A stretch of 64,000 bases of DNA from Rhizobiales bacterium GAS188 (GTDB lineage Bacteria; Pseudomonadota; Alphaproteobacteria; Rhizobiales; Beijerinckiaceae), in NCBI GenBank assembly GCA_900104855.1, contig FNSS01000001.1, positions 2,232,001 to 2,296,000 of the forward strand, in the 5' to 3' direction. Below, one piece after another: positions 23,975 to 32,790 of the stretch. A model generated the notes under the pieces. The model worked only from the letters and a program-made list of their open reading frames with translations, was not told the origin of the DNA and did not search any database. The position numbers were made by a program, and so were the translations under genes. Each line of letters starts with the position of its first letter. The stretch's first letter is position 1.

Positions 23975-24907
23975 CTAGCCGTCGCGCCTTGGATCGTACC
24001 ACAGCTCGGACCGGTTGAGTGGTGTCTCTGGCGTCTGCAGGGGGTTGTCGATCTGGATCAGCAGCCGGCTGCGAAAGCCGATTTCCTGCTCGAAGGGCTT
24101 CTTGAAAGCCTGGAACATGCGCTCGAAGCTGCCATTCTTCAGCATGCGCTCGAGCCCCTCGGAGATCCGGTGTGCCAGCGCGTCGCCACCGGGCGTGCGG
24201 GTCACGTAGAAATAGCGCGCCAGGGGGTAATACAGCATCAGACGGGGTTCGATCATGAGCTCCGGATGATCCGGTTTCTGCCGTGCCAGCTCCTCCCCGA
24301 CTTCCACGACGCCGCGCGAAAACAGCTCGAAACGCCCGGCTGCCAGCATGCCGAAGAGACCTTCATAGTTTCCCCCCTCCACGACGTTGAGGCCGGCATG
24401 CCTGAGGATGACCACGTCCCCCCACCCTTGTCCTTGCCCGATACTGTGCTGGCGCAATTGGTCGAGGTTGTGGACACCGTCCATTTTCGGTTGCGTGTCA
24501 CTGCGGATGAGAAATACCCGGTAACCGAGCAACCCCTTGTCGAGGGGGAACCGAATGGGCAATAACTCCTGTTCGTAATCGGCTACGTTGCCGTGCACCA
24601 TGACCGTGATGAGGCCAGAGCCGGTTTTCAGCTCTTCCAGTGCGCGGCGTTCGGTCATGGGTAATGCGGCCTGGCGCAGGGCATAGGGCCCGAAGTCCGG
24701 CTCCGTAACCGCCAGGGCCTGCCCCAGCAATTGCCAATAATAGTCATAGCGTGTGTCGCCCGGGGATTCCGGGGCCGGGTAAACCACCTCGAGCGTCCCG
24801 GCGAAGACCGCCGTTGCCTGCACGATGAGGGGAAGGACTGCCCATCCTATCCGGCGGACGGCCGCATTGAGACGAAGCCAGGGAGCCAATGGTGCCGATA
24901 CGGTCAT
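23975..24907 (-). CDS. Periplasmic solute-binding protein (SBP_bac_3-like) of a signalling cluster
   Basis: A 310-residue protein with an N-terminal hydrophobic export segment (about 18-36, ending VFAGTLEVVYP). The type II periplasmic-binding fold shows KGLLGYRVFLIRSD, then GWGDVVILRHAGLNVV, GLFGMLAAGRFELFSRGVVE and AHRISEGLERMLKNGSFERM. No permease or ATPase is nearby. It precedes the kinase by 88 bp on the same strand, so its likely job is to present a ligand to the kinase. GGGAGGA lies ten bases before the ATG. Confidence 0.8.
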   Translation of the reverse strand: MTVSAPLAPWLRLNAAVRRIGWAVLPLIVQATAVFAGTLEVVYPAPESPGDTRYDYYWQLLGQALAVTEPDFGPYALRQAALPMTERRALEELKTGSGLITVMVHGNVADYEQELLPIRFPLDKGLLGYRVFLIRSDTQPKMDGVHNLDQLRQHSIGQGQGWGDVVILRHAGLNVVEGGNYEGLFGMLAAGRFELFSRGVVEVGEELARQKPDHPELMIEPRLMLYYPLARYFYVTRTPGGDALAHRISEGLERMLKNGSFERMFQAFKKPFEQEIGFRSRLLIQIDNPLQTPETPLNRSELWYDPRRDG

Positions 24908-25233
24908 AGTGTCGGTCCTCCCAAGAGTTGATCAAAGGAGAAGTCACTGGCGAGCGAGAAGTCACTGGCGAATGATCCCGGTCGCGCGGCGGACCCTATC
25001 TTATTGTGCAGGAGATCGGGGCGCCAGTTCGCGAATCGGCGCCAGATTTGAAACGGCCGGCAATCGAGAGCCGAATGTTCGGCCGCCTTCGGCCCGGAGC
25101 CCGCCACGGCCTTCTTCCACGGTCAGCACCTCACCGGAAGGCGCCCTGAGGGAGCCGACCCCGCTCACCGGCGCCCCGCCCGCTCGGCGGCTGTCGGCAA
25201 GGGGCCATTGCGAAGACGCAGCCGGGTCGGTCG
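24908..25233. other. 326-bp gene-free region with an 18-bp tandem duplication
   Basis: GAGAAGTCACTGGCGAGC (24938-24955) is followed by the near-identical 24956-24973, in the promoter region of the solute-binding gene. The remainder, up to the stop of the signal-peptidase homologue, is GC-rich with short imperfect hairpins. I see no convincing gene or terminator. Confidence 0.6.
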
Positions 25234-25929
25234 TTACTCCTTCGGGAGCATCGGCACGGTCTCGCGCGGCACGAGCCAGCCGGCATTCGGCCGCAGCCGG
25301 TAGACGATCCTGCCGATCACGCTCTTGATCGCCACCGGTCCCCGCGAGGCGACGCGGCTGTCGACCGAGTTGTCGCGGTTGTCACCCAGAAGATAGAGAT
25401 GGCCCGGCGGCACAGTCGTCTCGGCGATATTGTCGAGGAATCCGCCGCCCGTGATCATTCGGGCGATCTTGTAGGGCCTGGCGCCCGGCAAGGTCTCGAC
25501 GAACAGGTCGCATCTCTTGAGCTGTCCATAATCGTCATATTCGAGCGTGCCGGCCGGTTCCTGGGCGATCTCCTCCCCATTGAGGATGAGATGGCCGGCG
25601 CGAAGGGCGATGCGATCGCCCGGCAGGCCGATCACCCGGTCGATATAGACCGTGTCGGCATCATACCAGGAGGCGATCGCCTCGCCGCGTGCGGGCTGCA
25701 CGCCTTCCTGGCGCAGATCGGCGAGCACCACATCGCCTTCGACCATGTTCGGCATCATCTTGGTCGACGGCTGCGAATAGCTCTTCGCCGGAATGCCAGC
25801 CGACACGAACAGCTTGGCGATGCGGGCGCTTTCGACCCAATCCGACAGTGTCGCCGCCGAGAGCCTGGATATGGCACTCACGAAGCCGGCCAGCGCCAGC
25901 CCGACCACGGTCCTGCGCCGAATGCTCAT
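25234..25929 (-). CDS. Catalytically dead signal peptidase I (S26) homologue
   Basis: A 231-residue S26-family protein with one N-terminal hydrophobic segment. Box D (YIDRVIGLPGDRI) and box E (LGDNRDNSVDSR, 181-192) are clear. Box B reads QPSTKMMPNMVEGD, so Lys57 occupies the position of the nucleophilic Ser of the usual SxSMxPT. In box D, Asp97 replaces the general-base Lys of YIKRVIGLPGD. Both catalytic residues are therefore missing while the fold motifs are kept. It probably does not cleave signal peptides, and a second, active LepB should exist elsewhere. It stands alone. Confidence 0.85.
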   Translation of the reverse strand: MSIRRRTVVGLALAGFVSAISRLSAATLSDWVESARIAKLFVSAGIPAKSYSQPSTKMMPNMVEGDVVLADLRQEGVQPARGEAIASWYDADTVYIDRVIGLPGDRIALRAGHLILNGEEIAQEPAGTLEYDDYGQLKRCDLFVETLPGARPYKIARMITGGGFLDNIAETTVPPGHLYLLGDNRDNSVDSRVASRGPVAIKSVIGRIVYRLRPNAGWLVPRETVPMLPKE

Positions 25930-26120
25930 GCGGCAACCTCCCTGACGAGTTCGACGCGCACACCGATCAGCGAGCCGGTGCGTCTTGAGGTTCGGGCACG
26001 ATCTTGTCGCAAAAATGGTGTCTACTCGTCCTCACCTTGCTCCAATTGAGAAGAACGGCAGCCATTCTTAAGATTATCGGGTCACCAGCACTGACGGCTC
26101 GCAGTGGCAGGTCACGATGC

Positions 26121-26564
26121 CTATCCGCCGGCGGCTCCGGCGACCACCACATGCTCTTCGTATTGGGGCAGATCGTCGGTGATGGTGAACCACGGCGCCT
26201 TGGAGCCGACGAAGATGTGCTTGGTCGGGCGGATGGTCGGATCGTCGACGAGGGTTCCCATGGTGACGTGGACAAAGGCGCCGTCGCGGACGACCGAATA
26301 GAGGAGCGAGCCGCACAGCTTGCAGTGCGCGTCGTGGCCGCTTTCGTCGCCAAAGATCATGAGGTTGCCCTCGCCTTTGGTGATGCCCAGCCTGTCGCGT
26401 TCGATGCCGGCGAACGGCTTGAAGGCCGAACCGGTCGTCCGCCGGCAGTTCGAGCAATGGCAGTTCGCAGCGTAGACGAATGCGTCCGCCACCGCGTAAT
26501 GGACCGCGCCGCATAGGCACTTTCCGGCAAGCGTGCGGTCGCTTGCTTTCTCCGGCTTTGTCAC
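26121..26564 (-). CDS. GFA/CENP-V family zinc-binding protein
   Basis: A 147-residue protein. The zinc-site cysteines are CLCGAVHY, NCHCSNCRRTTGSAF and CKLCGSLLY, as in glutathione-dependent formaldehyde-activating (Gfa) relatives. Most family members have no proven substrate. The GTG at 26564 is chosen because GGAGGAG lies five bases upstream and the protein then starts at the usual point. It lies between the peptidase homologue and the CoA-ligase gene with no tight linkage to either. Confidence 0.85.
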   Translation of the reverse strand: MTKPEKASDRTLAGKCLCGAVHYAVADAFVYAANCHCSNCRRTTGSAFKPFAGIERDRLGITKGEGNLMIFGDESGHDAHCKLCGSLLYSVVRDGAFVHVTMGTLVDDPTIRPTKHIFVGSKAPWFTITDDLPQYEEHVVVAGAAGG

Positions 26565-26708
26565 AGGCTCCTCCCTCTCGGCGGTTGACGGCTCGATTCG
26601 AACGAGGCGAGCGTATCTCGACAGTCTCCGCGACAAAAGAGGAGGCCCAGCGTGGTGAATTTGAAGTGCGCTTAGCGATCCACCTATCAGCCCTCTATAA
26701 TTTCCGGC

Positions 26709-28265
26709 CTAGTTCACCCGCCGCTCCTTCTCCTCCCAGGATGGCTTGCGCAGCTCGCGCTTGAGGACCTTGCCGGCCCCGGACATCGGCAGCGGGGTGT
26801 CGCTGATCTCGACCGAGCGCGGGCATTTGTAGCCGGCGATCCGCTCCTTGCAGAAGGTGATGATCTGCTGGCTGTCCAGCTGCGCGTCGGGCTTCCTGAC
26901 GACCACGGCGTGGACCTGTTCGCCCCACTCGTCACTGGGTACGCCGATGACCGCGCATTGCGCCACCGCAGGATGCTGCGCCACGATGTTCTCGACCTCC
27001 AGCGAATACACGTTTTCGCCGCCCGAAATGATCATGTCCTTTATGCGATCGACCACATAGACAAAGCCGTCTTCGTCCATGTAGCCGCCATCGCCGGTAT
27101 GCATCCAGCCATCGATAAGCGCCTGCGCGGTCTCTTCCGGGCGCTCCCAATAGCCCATCATGACATTGTCGCCGCGCGCCACGATCTCGCCGACCGTGCC
27201 GCACGGGACCGGCTGATCGTTGGCGTCGACGATCCTGACCTCGCAACCGAGCGTGGCGCGGCCGCCGGCGCGATGCCGGCCCTTGGCGCGCCCCTCGCCG
27301 ACATGCTCCTTCCAATGCAGCAAGGTCGCGATCGGCGACAGCTCGGTCATGCCATAGGCTTGGCAGAATTTGGTGGTGGGCAAGGCCGCCATGGCGCGGT
27401 CGAGCACGGCCTCGCTGATCGGCGAGGCGCCATAGATGATGCGCGTCAGGGAGGAGAGATCGTGCGAATTGAGGGCCGGATGGTCCACCAGCATCTGGAT
27501 CATGGTCGGCACCAGCAGCACCTCGGTCACCTTGTCGCGCGCGACCGCCGCCATCACCGCTTCAGGATTGAAGGCCTTGATGATCACATTGGAGCCGCCG
27601 CTGAGCAGCAGCGAGAACATCGCGGCGCCATTGGCGAGATGGAACATCGGAGCTGCGTGGAGATAGACGCAGGTGCCGGGGAATAGCCCTTCGCTCAGCG
27701 CGTTGAGCGCGTTGGCCATCAGGTTGTGGTGGCTCAGCATCACGCCCTTTGAGCGGCCGGTGGTGCCGCCGGTGTAGAAGATGCCGGCCAGGTCTTCGTC
27801 CTTGCGCATGGCATCGGGCATCGGCGCGCTGCGCGCCAGCAGCTCCTCATAATGTTCGGCGCCTGCAGGCGCGCCGTCATCATCGGCATAGACCAGGCGA
27901 AGCCCGGGCAGCGCCTTCACAAGGCTCTCGCCGACGCTCGAGAACATCTTGTCGACGATCAGCACGGCCGCGCGGCAGTCCCTGAGCGCCTCTTCGTTCT
28001 CCTGCGGCGACCAGCGGATATTGAGCGGCACGATCACCGCGCCGGCCCAAGCGGTCGCGAGATAGGCCTCGAGATAGCGATCGGAATTCAGCGAGAGGAC
28101 GGCAACCCGGTCGCCGGGCCCGACACCGAGCGAGGCGAGGCCGGCGGCCAGGCGGGGCACACGCTCGCCCAGCTCACGCCATGTGCGCCGCCGATTGCCG
28201 TGGACGCTGGCCAAGCCACCCGCATTGATCTGCAGCGCGCGCTTGAATCCGTGCGTGATGTTCAT
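26709..28265 (-). CDS. Fatty/aryl acyl-CoA synthetase (AMP-binding)
   Basis: A 518-residue adenylate-forming enzyme. FYTGGTTGRSKGVMLSH is the P-loop, YGMTELSP the A5 motif, and GDGGYMDEDGFVYVVDRIKD then MIISGGENVYSLEVE the hinge and C-terminal region. GKVLKREL holds the catalytic Lys. It makes acyl-CoA from a carboxylic acid, ATP and CoA. It follows the tetR gene on the same strand (72-bp gap) and is divergent from the beta-oxidation-like operon, so it probably activates that pathway's substrate. GGGAGGA precedes the ATG. Confidence 0.92.
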   Translation of the reverse strand: MNITHGFKRALQINAGGLASVHGNRRRTWRELGERVPRLAAGLASLGVGPGDRVAVLSLNSDRYLEAYLATAWAGAVIVPLNIRWSPQENEEALRDCRAAVLIVDKMFSSVGESLVKALPGLRLVYADDDGAPAGAEHYEELLARSAPMPDAMRKDEDLAGIFYTGGTTGRSKGVMLSHHNLMANALNALSEGLFPGTCVYLHAAPMFHLANGAAMFSLLLSGGSNVIIKAFNPEAVMAAVARDKVTEVLLVPTMIQMLVDHPALNSHDLSSLTRIIYGASPISEAVLDRAMAALPTTKFCQAYGMTELSPIATLLHWKEHVGEGRAKGRHRAGGRATLGCEVRIVDANDQPVPCGTVGEIVARGDNVMMGYWERPEETAQALIDGWMHTGDGGYMDEDGFVYVVDRIKDMIISGGENVYSLEVENIVAQHPAVAQCAVIGVPSDEWGEQVHAVVVRKPDAQLDSQQIITFCKERIAGYKCPRSVEISDTPLPMSGAGKVLKRELRKPSWEEKERRVN

Positions 28266-28337
28266 TGCGGTCCTCCCTGAGAGTTGATCTTGGCGGCGGC
28301 GTCTATCGCGACGTTCTTTCCGGGTTTCTCGGCCTGG

Positions 28338-28982
28338 CTATCTGGCTGCCAGCCCCTCGGTCAGCCTGAGTGCGAATTCATCGGCGATGGCTGCGGCCGA
28401 GAGCTCACCGCCTGGCTGATACCAATGGCCGATCCAGTTCAGCGCTCCGGCAATGGCGAGGGTCGCGAGCTTGGGGTCGCAGCGGCTGATCGAGCCGTCG
28501 GCGACGCCCTGCGCGATATAGGTTCGGAAGGCCGCATCATATCTTCGCTTGGCCTTGCGAACCTTGGCGCGCGCCTCGGGGGACAGCTCCCGGTCATCGA
28601 GGCGGACGAGGCACATGCCGAAATCCTCGGTCATGACACGAGCATAGGCGCGGATCAGCCGGCGCAGCTTGTCGAGGCCGTTGCCGCTCTCGCGCTCGAT
28701 GGCGGCGAAGCTCGCCTCGAACATCTCCTGGCCCAGCCGGTAACACTCGATGAGGATGTCCGCCTTGCTGCGGAAGTAGTTGTAGAGCGCGGGCTTGGTG
28801 ATGTTCAGCCGCGCCGCGACATCACTCAGCGTGGTCCGGTGATAGCCCTCTTCGAGGAACATCTGAACCGCCATGCGCAGCACGGCGTCGCGCTTTTCGT
28901 CGCGCGCCCGCCGGCGATCCTCGAACGGCACCCAGGGCGGCGCTTCAGCGGCTTTGCTTCGCTCGTTCATGGCTTCATCCAT
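28338..28982 (-). CDS. TetR/AcrR-family repressor of a CoA-catabolic cluster
   Basis: A 214-residue regulator. The helix-turn-helix is AVQMFLEEGYHRTTLSDVAA then RLNITKPALYNYFRSKADIL, followed by a TetR_C-type ligand domain. The ATG at 28982 is chosen since the earlier possible start at 29021 falls inside the operator palindrome; 28970 is an alternative. It is divergent from the thiolase-led operon and co-directional with the acyl-CoA ligase, so it likely controls both sides. Acyl-CoA esters are the usual inducers of such regulators. Confidence 0.88.
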   Translation of the reverse strand: MDEAMNERSKAAEAPPWVPFEDRRRARDEKRDAVLRMAVQMFLEEGYHRTTLSDVAARLNITKPALYNYFRSKADILIECYRLGQEMFEASFAAIERESGNGLDKLRRLIRAYARVMTEDFGMCLVRLDDRELSPEARAKVRKAKRRYDAAFRTYIAQGVADGSISRCDPKLATLAIAGALNWIGHWYQPGGELSAAAIADEFALRLTEGLAAR

Positions 28983-29012
28983 CACACGTTGACGGCTCGA
29001 TTGGATCCGTAT

Positions 29013-29028
29013 ATGACCCATTGGTCAT
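29013..29028. promoter_or_regulatory. TetR-type operator in the divergent promoter
   Basis: ATGACC-CATT-GGTCAT is a perfect 6-4-6 palindrome between tetR and the thiolase gene. A further half-site, GGGTCATTTA, lies at 29041-29050 just before the thiolase ribosome site. Position and symmetry fit the TetR protein encoded alongside. Confidence 0.7.
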
Positions 29029-29065
29029 TAAATGTCCAGCGGGTCATTTATGGAGGATCGCAGCT

Positions 29066-30262
29066 ATGGCGGATCGTTTGGCTTCTCGGGTCGTTGTCGC
29101 AGGCGTTGGCATGATTCCTTTCGCGAAGCCGGGCGCCAGCGCCGCCTATCATGAGATGGGCGCCGAGGCCGGCAGACGGGCGCTGGCTGACGCCGGCATC
29201 CGCTATGACGCCGTCCAGCAGGCTTATGCCGGCTATGTCTATGGGGACTCGACCTCGGGCCAGAAGGCCATCTATCCGCTCGGCCTGACCGGCATCCCGA
29301 TCATCAACGTCAACAATAATTGTTCGACAGGCTCGACCGCCCTGTTCCTGGCGCGCCAGGCGATCGCCTCGGGGGCTGTCGATTGCGTGCTGGCGCTCGG
29401 CTTCGAGCAGATGAAGCCCGGCGCGCTGGGCGCGGTATTCGCCGATCGGCCAAGCCCCTTCGAGGATTTCGACAAGGTGACCGACGCATTGGTCGGCGCG
29501 CCGGAGATTCCGCTGGCGCTGCGCTATTTCGGCGGCGCCGGCCTCAGCCACATGAAACGATACGGCACCAAGCTCGAGACCTTCGCCAAGGTGCGCGCCA
29601 AGGCGAGCCGTCACGCCAAGAACAATCCACTCGCCATCTTCCGCAAGGAGGTCACGGCCGAGGACGTAATGAACGATCAGGTCGTCTGGCCGGGCGTCAT
29701 GACGAGGCTGATGGCCTGTCCGCCGACCTGCGGCGCCGCCGCCGCGGTGCTGGTCTCGGAGGACTTCGCCAGGCGCAAGGGCTTGCGGACCGATGTCCGG
29801 ATCGCCGCCCAGGCGATGACCACCGATTTCGCCTCGACCTTCGACACCGACGACATGATCCGGGTTGTCGGCTTCGACATGAGCCGGGCCGCCGCGGCGA
29901 GCGTCTACGAGCAGGCCGGCATCGGGCCGGAGGATATCGACGTCGTCGAGCTGCATGACTGCTTCGCCCAGAACGAGCTGATCACCTATGAGGCTCTCGG
30001 CCTCTGCCCCGAGGGTGGCGCCGAACGCTTCATCGAAGACGGCGACAACAGCTATGGCGGCAAGGTGGTGACCAACCCCTCGGGCGGGCTCCTGTCCAAG
30101 GGGCACCCGCTCGGCGCGACCGGGCTTGCGCAATGCTACGAGCTGACACGCCAATTGCGCGGTTCGGCCGAAGCGACCCAGGTCGAGGGCGCCAGGCGGG
30201 CTCTGCAGCACAATCTGGGACTTGGCGGCGCCTGCGTCGTCACCCTCTACGAGCGCGCGTGA
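29066..30262 (+). CDS. SCP-x/lipid-transfer-type thiolase
   Basis: A 398-residue thiolase-fold protein. VVVAGVGMIPFAKPG opens it, NNNCSTGSTALFLARQAI holds the active Cys, and ELHDCFAQNELITYEALGL plus NPSGGLLSKGHPLGATGLAQ carry the histidine motifs. It belongs to the SCP2-thiolase/Ltp branch, not the FadA branch; relatives act as thiolases or as retro-aldolases on steroid-CoA side chains. The ATG at 29066 follows GGAGG. It is the first gene of a six-gene operon. No DUF35 partner gene is present. Confidence 0.9.
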   Translation: MADRLASRVVVAGVGMIPFAKPGASAAYHEMGAEAGRRALADAGIRYDAVQQAYAGYVYGDSTSGQKAIYPLGLTGIPIINVNNNCSTGSTALFLARQAIASGAVDCVLALGFEQMKPGALGAVFADRPSPFEDFDKVTDALVGAPEIPLALRYFGGAGLSHMKRYGTKLETFAKVRAKASRHAKNNPLAIFRKEVTAEDVMNDQVVWPGVMTRLMACPPTCGAAAAVLVSEDFARRKGLRTDVRIAAQAMTTDFASTFDTDDMIRVVGFDMSRAAAASVYEQAGIGPEDIDVVELHDCFAQNELITYEALGLCPEGGAERFIEDGDNSYGGKVVTNPSGGLLSKGHPLGATGLAQCYELTRQLRGSAEATQVEGARRALQHNLGLGGACVVTLYERA

Positions 30263-30270
30263 GGTTGATC

Positions 30271-30714
30271 ATGGTCGATCAATCAGCGGTCGGACACAGC
30301 TTCACCCCGGTCACCGCGCATGTCGAACCGGGTCGCCTGCGCTATTTCTTCGACACCATCGGGGAGCGCAACCCACTTTACCGCGATGCTAAAGCTGCCG
30401 AAGCGGCGGGCTATGCCGGGGTCCCGATCCCACCGACCTATCTCTTCTGTCTCGAGATGATGGATGCCGAACGGCCTTTCGAGTTTCTCGAGGCACTGAA
30501 CATCGATCTTGCCCGCGTCCTGCATGGCGAGCAGCGTTTCACCTATCACGCGCCGGTCACGGTCGGCGACACGCTGACATTCGAGTCGCGGGTGACCGAT
30601 GTCGCCGACAAGAAGGGCGGAGCGCTGACCCTGGTTATCGTCGAGACCAAGGTGACCAACGAGGCCGGGCTGCATGTCGCGGACACAGCGCGCACCATCG
30701 TGGTGCGGAATTAG
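30271..30714 (+). CDS. FAS1-like hot-dog dehydratase (MaoC N-terminal type)
   Basis: A 147-residue single hot-dog protein. RLRYFFDTIGERNPLYRD and AAGYAGVPIPPTYLF are the FAS1-like dehydratase blocks, with HGEQRFTYHAPVTVGDTLTF later. These subunits usually pair with a MaoC hydratase to make a heterodimer that hydrates enoyl-CoA, and the next gene, nine bases downstream, encodes one. Confidence 0.88.
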   Translation: MVDQSAVGHSFTPVTAHVEPGRLRYFFDTIGERNPLYRDAKAAEAAGYAGVPIPPTYLFCLEMMDAERPFEFLEALNIDLARVLHGEQRFTYHAPVTVGDTLTFESRVTDVADKKGGALTLVIVETKVTNEAGLHVADTARTIVVRN

Positions 30715-30723
30715 GAGGCGTCC

Positions 30724-31140
30724 ATGTCCACCCTGTCGGTCCAATCCGTCACGGTCGGCGAGCGGCTGGTTCACAAGACTTTCGCGCCGATCACCCGTCA
30801 CACGCTGGCGCTCTATTGCGGCGCTTCGGGCGACCACAATCCGATGCATGTCGACTTCGACTTCGCGAAGAAGGCGGGGTTTCCCGACGTGTTCGCGCAC
30901 GGCATGCTGGTCATGGCCTATCTCGGCCAGGCCTTGACCGAGGCGGCAGCGCCGAGCGCCATCCGTTCTTTCTCCACGCGCTTTGCCGCCATCACCCAGC
31001 TTGGCGCGCGCCTCACCTGCGAGGGCAGGGTCACCGAACTGTTCAATGACCAGGGCGAAAGGCGGGCGCGGCTCGCCCTGACTGCCAAGGACGAACATGG
31101 CGAGACGAAGCTCGCCGGCGAAGCCGTCATCGCTCTTTGA
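30724..31140 (+). CDS. MaoC-like (R)-enoyl-CoA hydratase subunit
   Basis: A 138-residue hot-dog protein. YCGASGDHNPMHVDFDFAKK carries the catalytic Asp and His, and FPDVFAHGMLVMAYLG the hydratase-2 overhang. An AGGAGG ribosome site precedes it. It probably forms a heterodimer with the FAS1-like subunit encoded just upstream. Confidence 0.9.
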   Translation: MSTLSVQSVTVGERLVHKTFAPITRHTLALYCGASGDHNPMHVDFDFAKKAGFPDVFAHGMLVMAYLGQALTEAAAPSAIRSFSTRFAAITQLGARLTCEGRVTELFNDQGERRARLALTAKDEHGETKLAGEAVIAL

Positions 31141-31156
31141 TTCGAGGAACCCTCAC

Positions 31157-31984
31157 ATGACCAAGCTCACTGGAAAAGTCGCGCTCGTATCGGGCTCCGG
31201 CCGCGGCATCGGCCGTTCGATCGCGCTGAAGCTCGCCCGCGAAGGCGCAAAGATCGTCGTCAACGATCTCGACGCCGAGCCGGGCAATGCCGTCGTCGCC
31301 GAGATCAAGGCTGCCGGCGGCGAGGCTGTCGCGGTCAATGGAAGCGTCACGGAGACGGGCTTCGCCGATCGCTTCGTCGGGGCGGCGGTCGAGACCTTCG
31401 GCGGCCTCGACATCATCGTCAACAATGCCGGCTATACCTGGGACGCCACCATCCAGAAGATGACCGACGAGCAATTCCAGGCCATGCTCGACGTGCATCT
31501 GGTCGCGCCCTTCCGCATCCTGCGCGCCGCGGCCGAACCGATCCGCATGTTCGCCAAGAAGGAGGCGGAGGCCGGACGGGAAGTGTTTCGGAAGGTCGTC
31601 AACATCGCCTCGATCGCCGGCCTCTACGGCAATGCCGGGCAGGCCAGCTACTCCTCGGCCAAGGCGTCGCTCATCGGTTTGACCCGCACCTTGTGCAAGG
31701 AATGGGGACGCTACAAGGTCAACGTCAATTGCGTCGCCTTCGGCCTGATCGGAACCAGGTTGACCCAGGCAATCGAGGCCGAGCAGAAGACGATCGACGT
31801 CGGGGGCCGCGAGATCAAGGTCGGCATCCAGCCGCAGCTTCTCAGCACCATGGACAAGATCATCCCGCTCGGCCGGGCCGGCACGCCGGACGAGGCGGCC
31901 GACGCCGTCTATCTCTTCTGCAGCCCGGAATCGAACTATATCAGCGGCCAGGTCGTCGTCTGCGGCGGCGGTCTCTTGATGTGA
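31157..31984 (+). CDS. Short-chain dehydrogenase/reductase
   Basis: A 275-residue SDR. KVALVSGSGRGIGRSIALKL gives the TGxxxGIG-type nucleotide site, NNAGYTWD follows, and NIASIAGLYGNAGQASYSSA then KAS supplies Ser, Tyr and Lys. The end (SNYISGQVVVCGGGLLM) is of FabG type. It probably oxidises a 3-hydroxyacyl-CoA in the operon's pathway. The ATG at 31157 follows GAGGAA; an upstream frame would add a non-homologous stretch. Confidence 0.92.
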   Translation: MTKLTGKVALVSGSGRGIGRSIALKLAREGAKIVVNDLDAEPGNAVVAEIKAAGGEAVAVNGSVTETGFADRFVGAAVETFGGLDIIVNNAGYTWDATIQKMTDEQFQAMLDVHLVAPFRILRAAAEPIRMFAKKEAEAGREVFRKVVNIASIAGLYGNAGQASYSSAKASLIGLTRTLCKEWGRYKVNVNCVAFGLIGTRLTQAIEAEQKTIDVGGREIKVGIQPQLLSTMDKIIPLGRAGTPDEAADAVYLFCSPESNYISGQVVVCGGGLLM

Positions 31985-31995
31985 GGCGGCAGACC

Positions 31996-32790
31996 ATGAC
32001 CGACGCGTCCGCCTATCTGACCTATGACGGGCCGATCGCGACGATCACGCTCAATCGTCCCGAACGCTTCAACGCGATCGACGAAACGGCGGCGGTCAGG
32101 CTCGCGGGATTCGCGCGCGAGCTTGCGGCGCGCGGCGATGTGCGCGTCGTCGTGATCCGGGGCGCAGGCCCGGCCTTCTGCGCCGGCGGCGACATCGACC
32201 ACATGGTCGCCCATCTCGACGACCCGGCGCCGATGGCGCGGGGCATCCTGAACCCTCTGCATGAATTCCTGATCGGCCTCAAGGCGCTTCCAGCCATCGT
32301 GCTCACCAGCGTCCATGGCGCGGCGGCTGGCGGCGGCTTCTCGCTCGCCCTCATGGGCGACCTTTGTATCGCGGCCGACACTGCGCGCTTCACGCCGGCC
32401 TATGCGCGTCTCGGCCTTTCGCCCGACGGCGGCGGCACGATCGGCCTGGTCCGCGCCGTCGGCGCCCGGCGGGCGCTGCAGATCTTCCTGATGGAAGACG
32501 GTTTCGGCGCGATCGAGGCGCAGGCCTGCGGCCTGGTCAACAAGGTGGTGCCCGAAAGCGAGCTTCAGTCGGCGACGCAGGCACTGGCCGAACGGCTCGC
32601 CGCGTTCAATCCGGCAGCGGTCGCGGCAACCAAGCGGCTCGTCTACGCATCCCATGACACGCCGATGGCGGAACAGCTCGATGCCGAGATGACCGAGCTG
32701 ATCGCCTGCATGCGCACCGAGCCGTTTCGTGACGCGGTGCATCGCTTCGTCGGCAAGACCAAGGACACGAAACCAGGAGAGTCGGCGTGA
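31996..32790 (+). CDS. Enoyl-CoA hydratase/isomerase family protein
   Basis: A 264-residue crotonase. ITLNRPERFNAID opens the fold, GAGPAFCAGGDIDHM and VHGAAAGGGFSLALMGDLCI form the oxyanion hole, and RLGLSPDGGGTIGLVRAVGA holds the second active-site segment. The usual catalytic Glu of the latter is Asp in this sequence, as in some isomerases or hydrolases of the family. It overlaps the next gene by four bases (GTGA). Confidence 0.9.
   Translation: MTDASAYLTYDGPIATITLNRPERFNAIDETAAVRLAGFARELAARGDVRVVVIRGAGPAFCAGGDIDHMVAHLDDPAPMARGILNPLHEFLIGLKALPAIVLTSVHGAAAGGGFSLALMGDLCIAADTARFTPAYARLGLSPDGGGTIGLVRAVGARRALQIFLMEDGFGAIEAQACGLVNKVVPESELQSATQALAERLAAFNPAAVAATKRLVYASHDTPMAEQLDAEMTELIACMRTEPFRDAVHRFVGKTKDTKPGESA

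Noticed and set aside
24908-25233. Short open frame upstream of the solute-binding gene
   Set aside because: It mostly translates the 18-bp duplication and has no ribosome site.
28982-29065. Earlier start for the TetR gene at 29021 or for the thiolase gene at 29021
   Set aside because: Both would place the operator palindrome inside the coding sequence, and better-placed starts exist.
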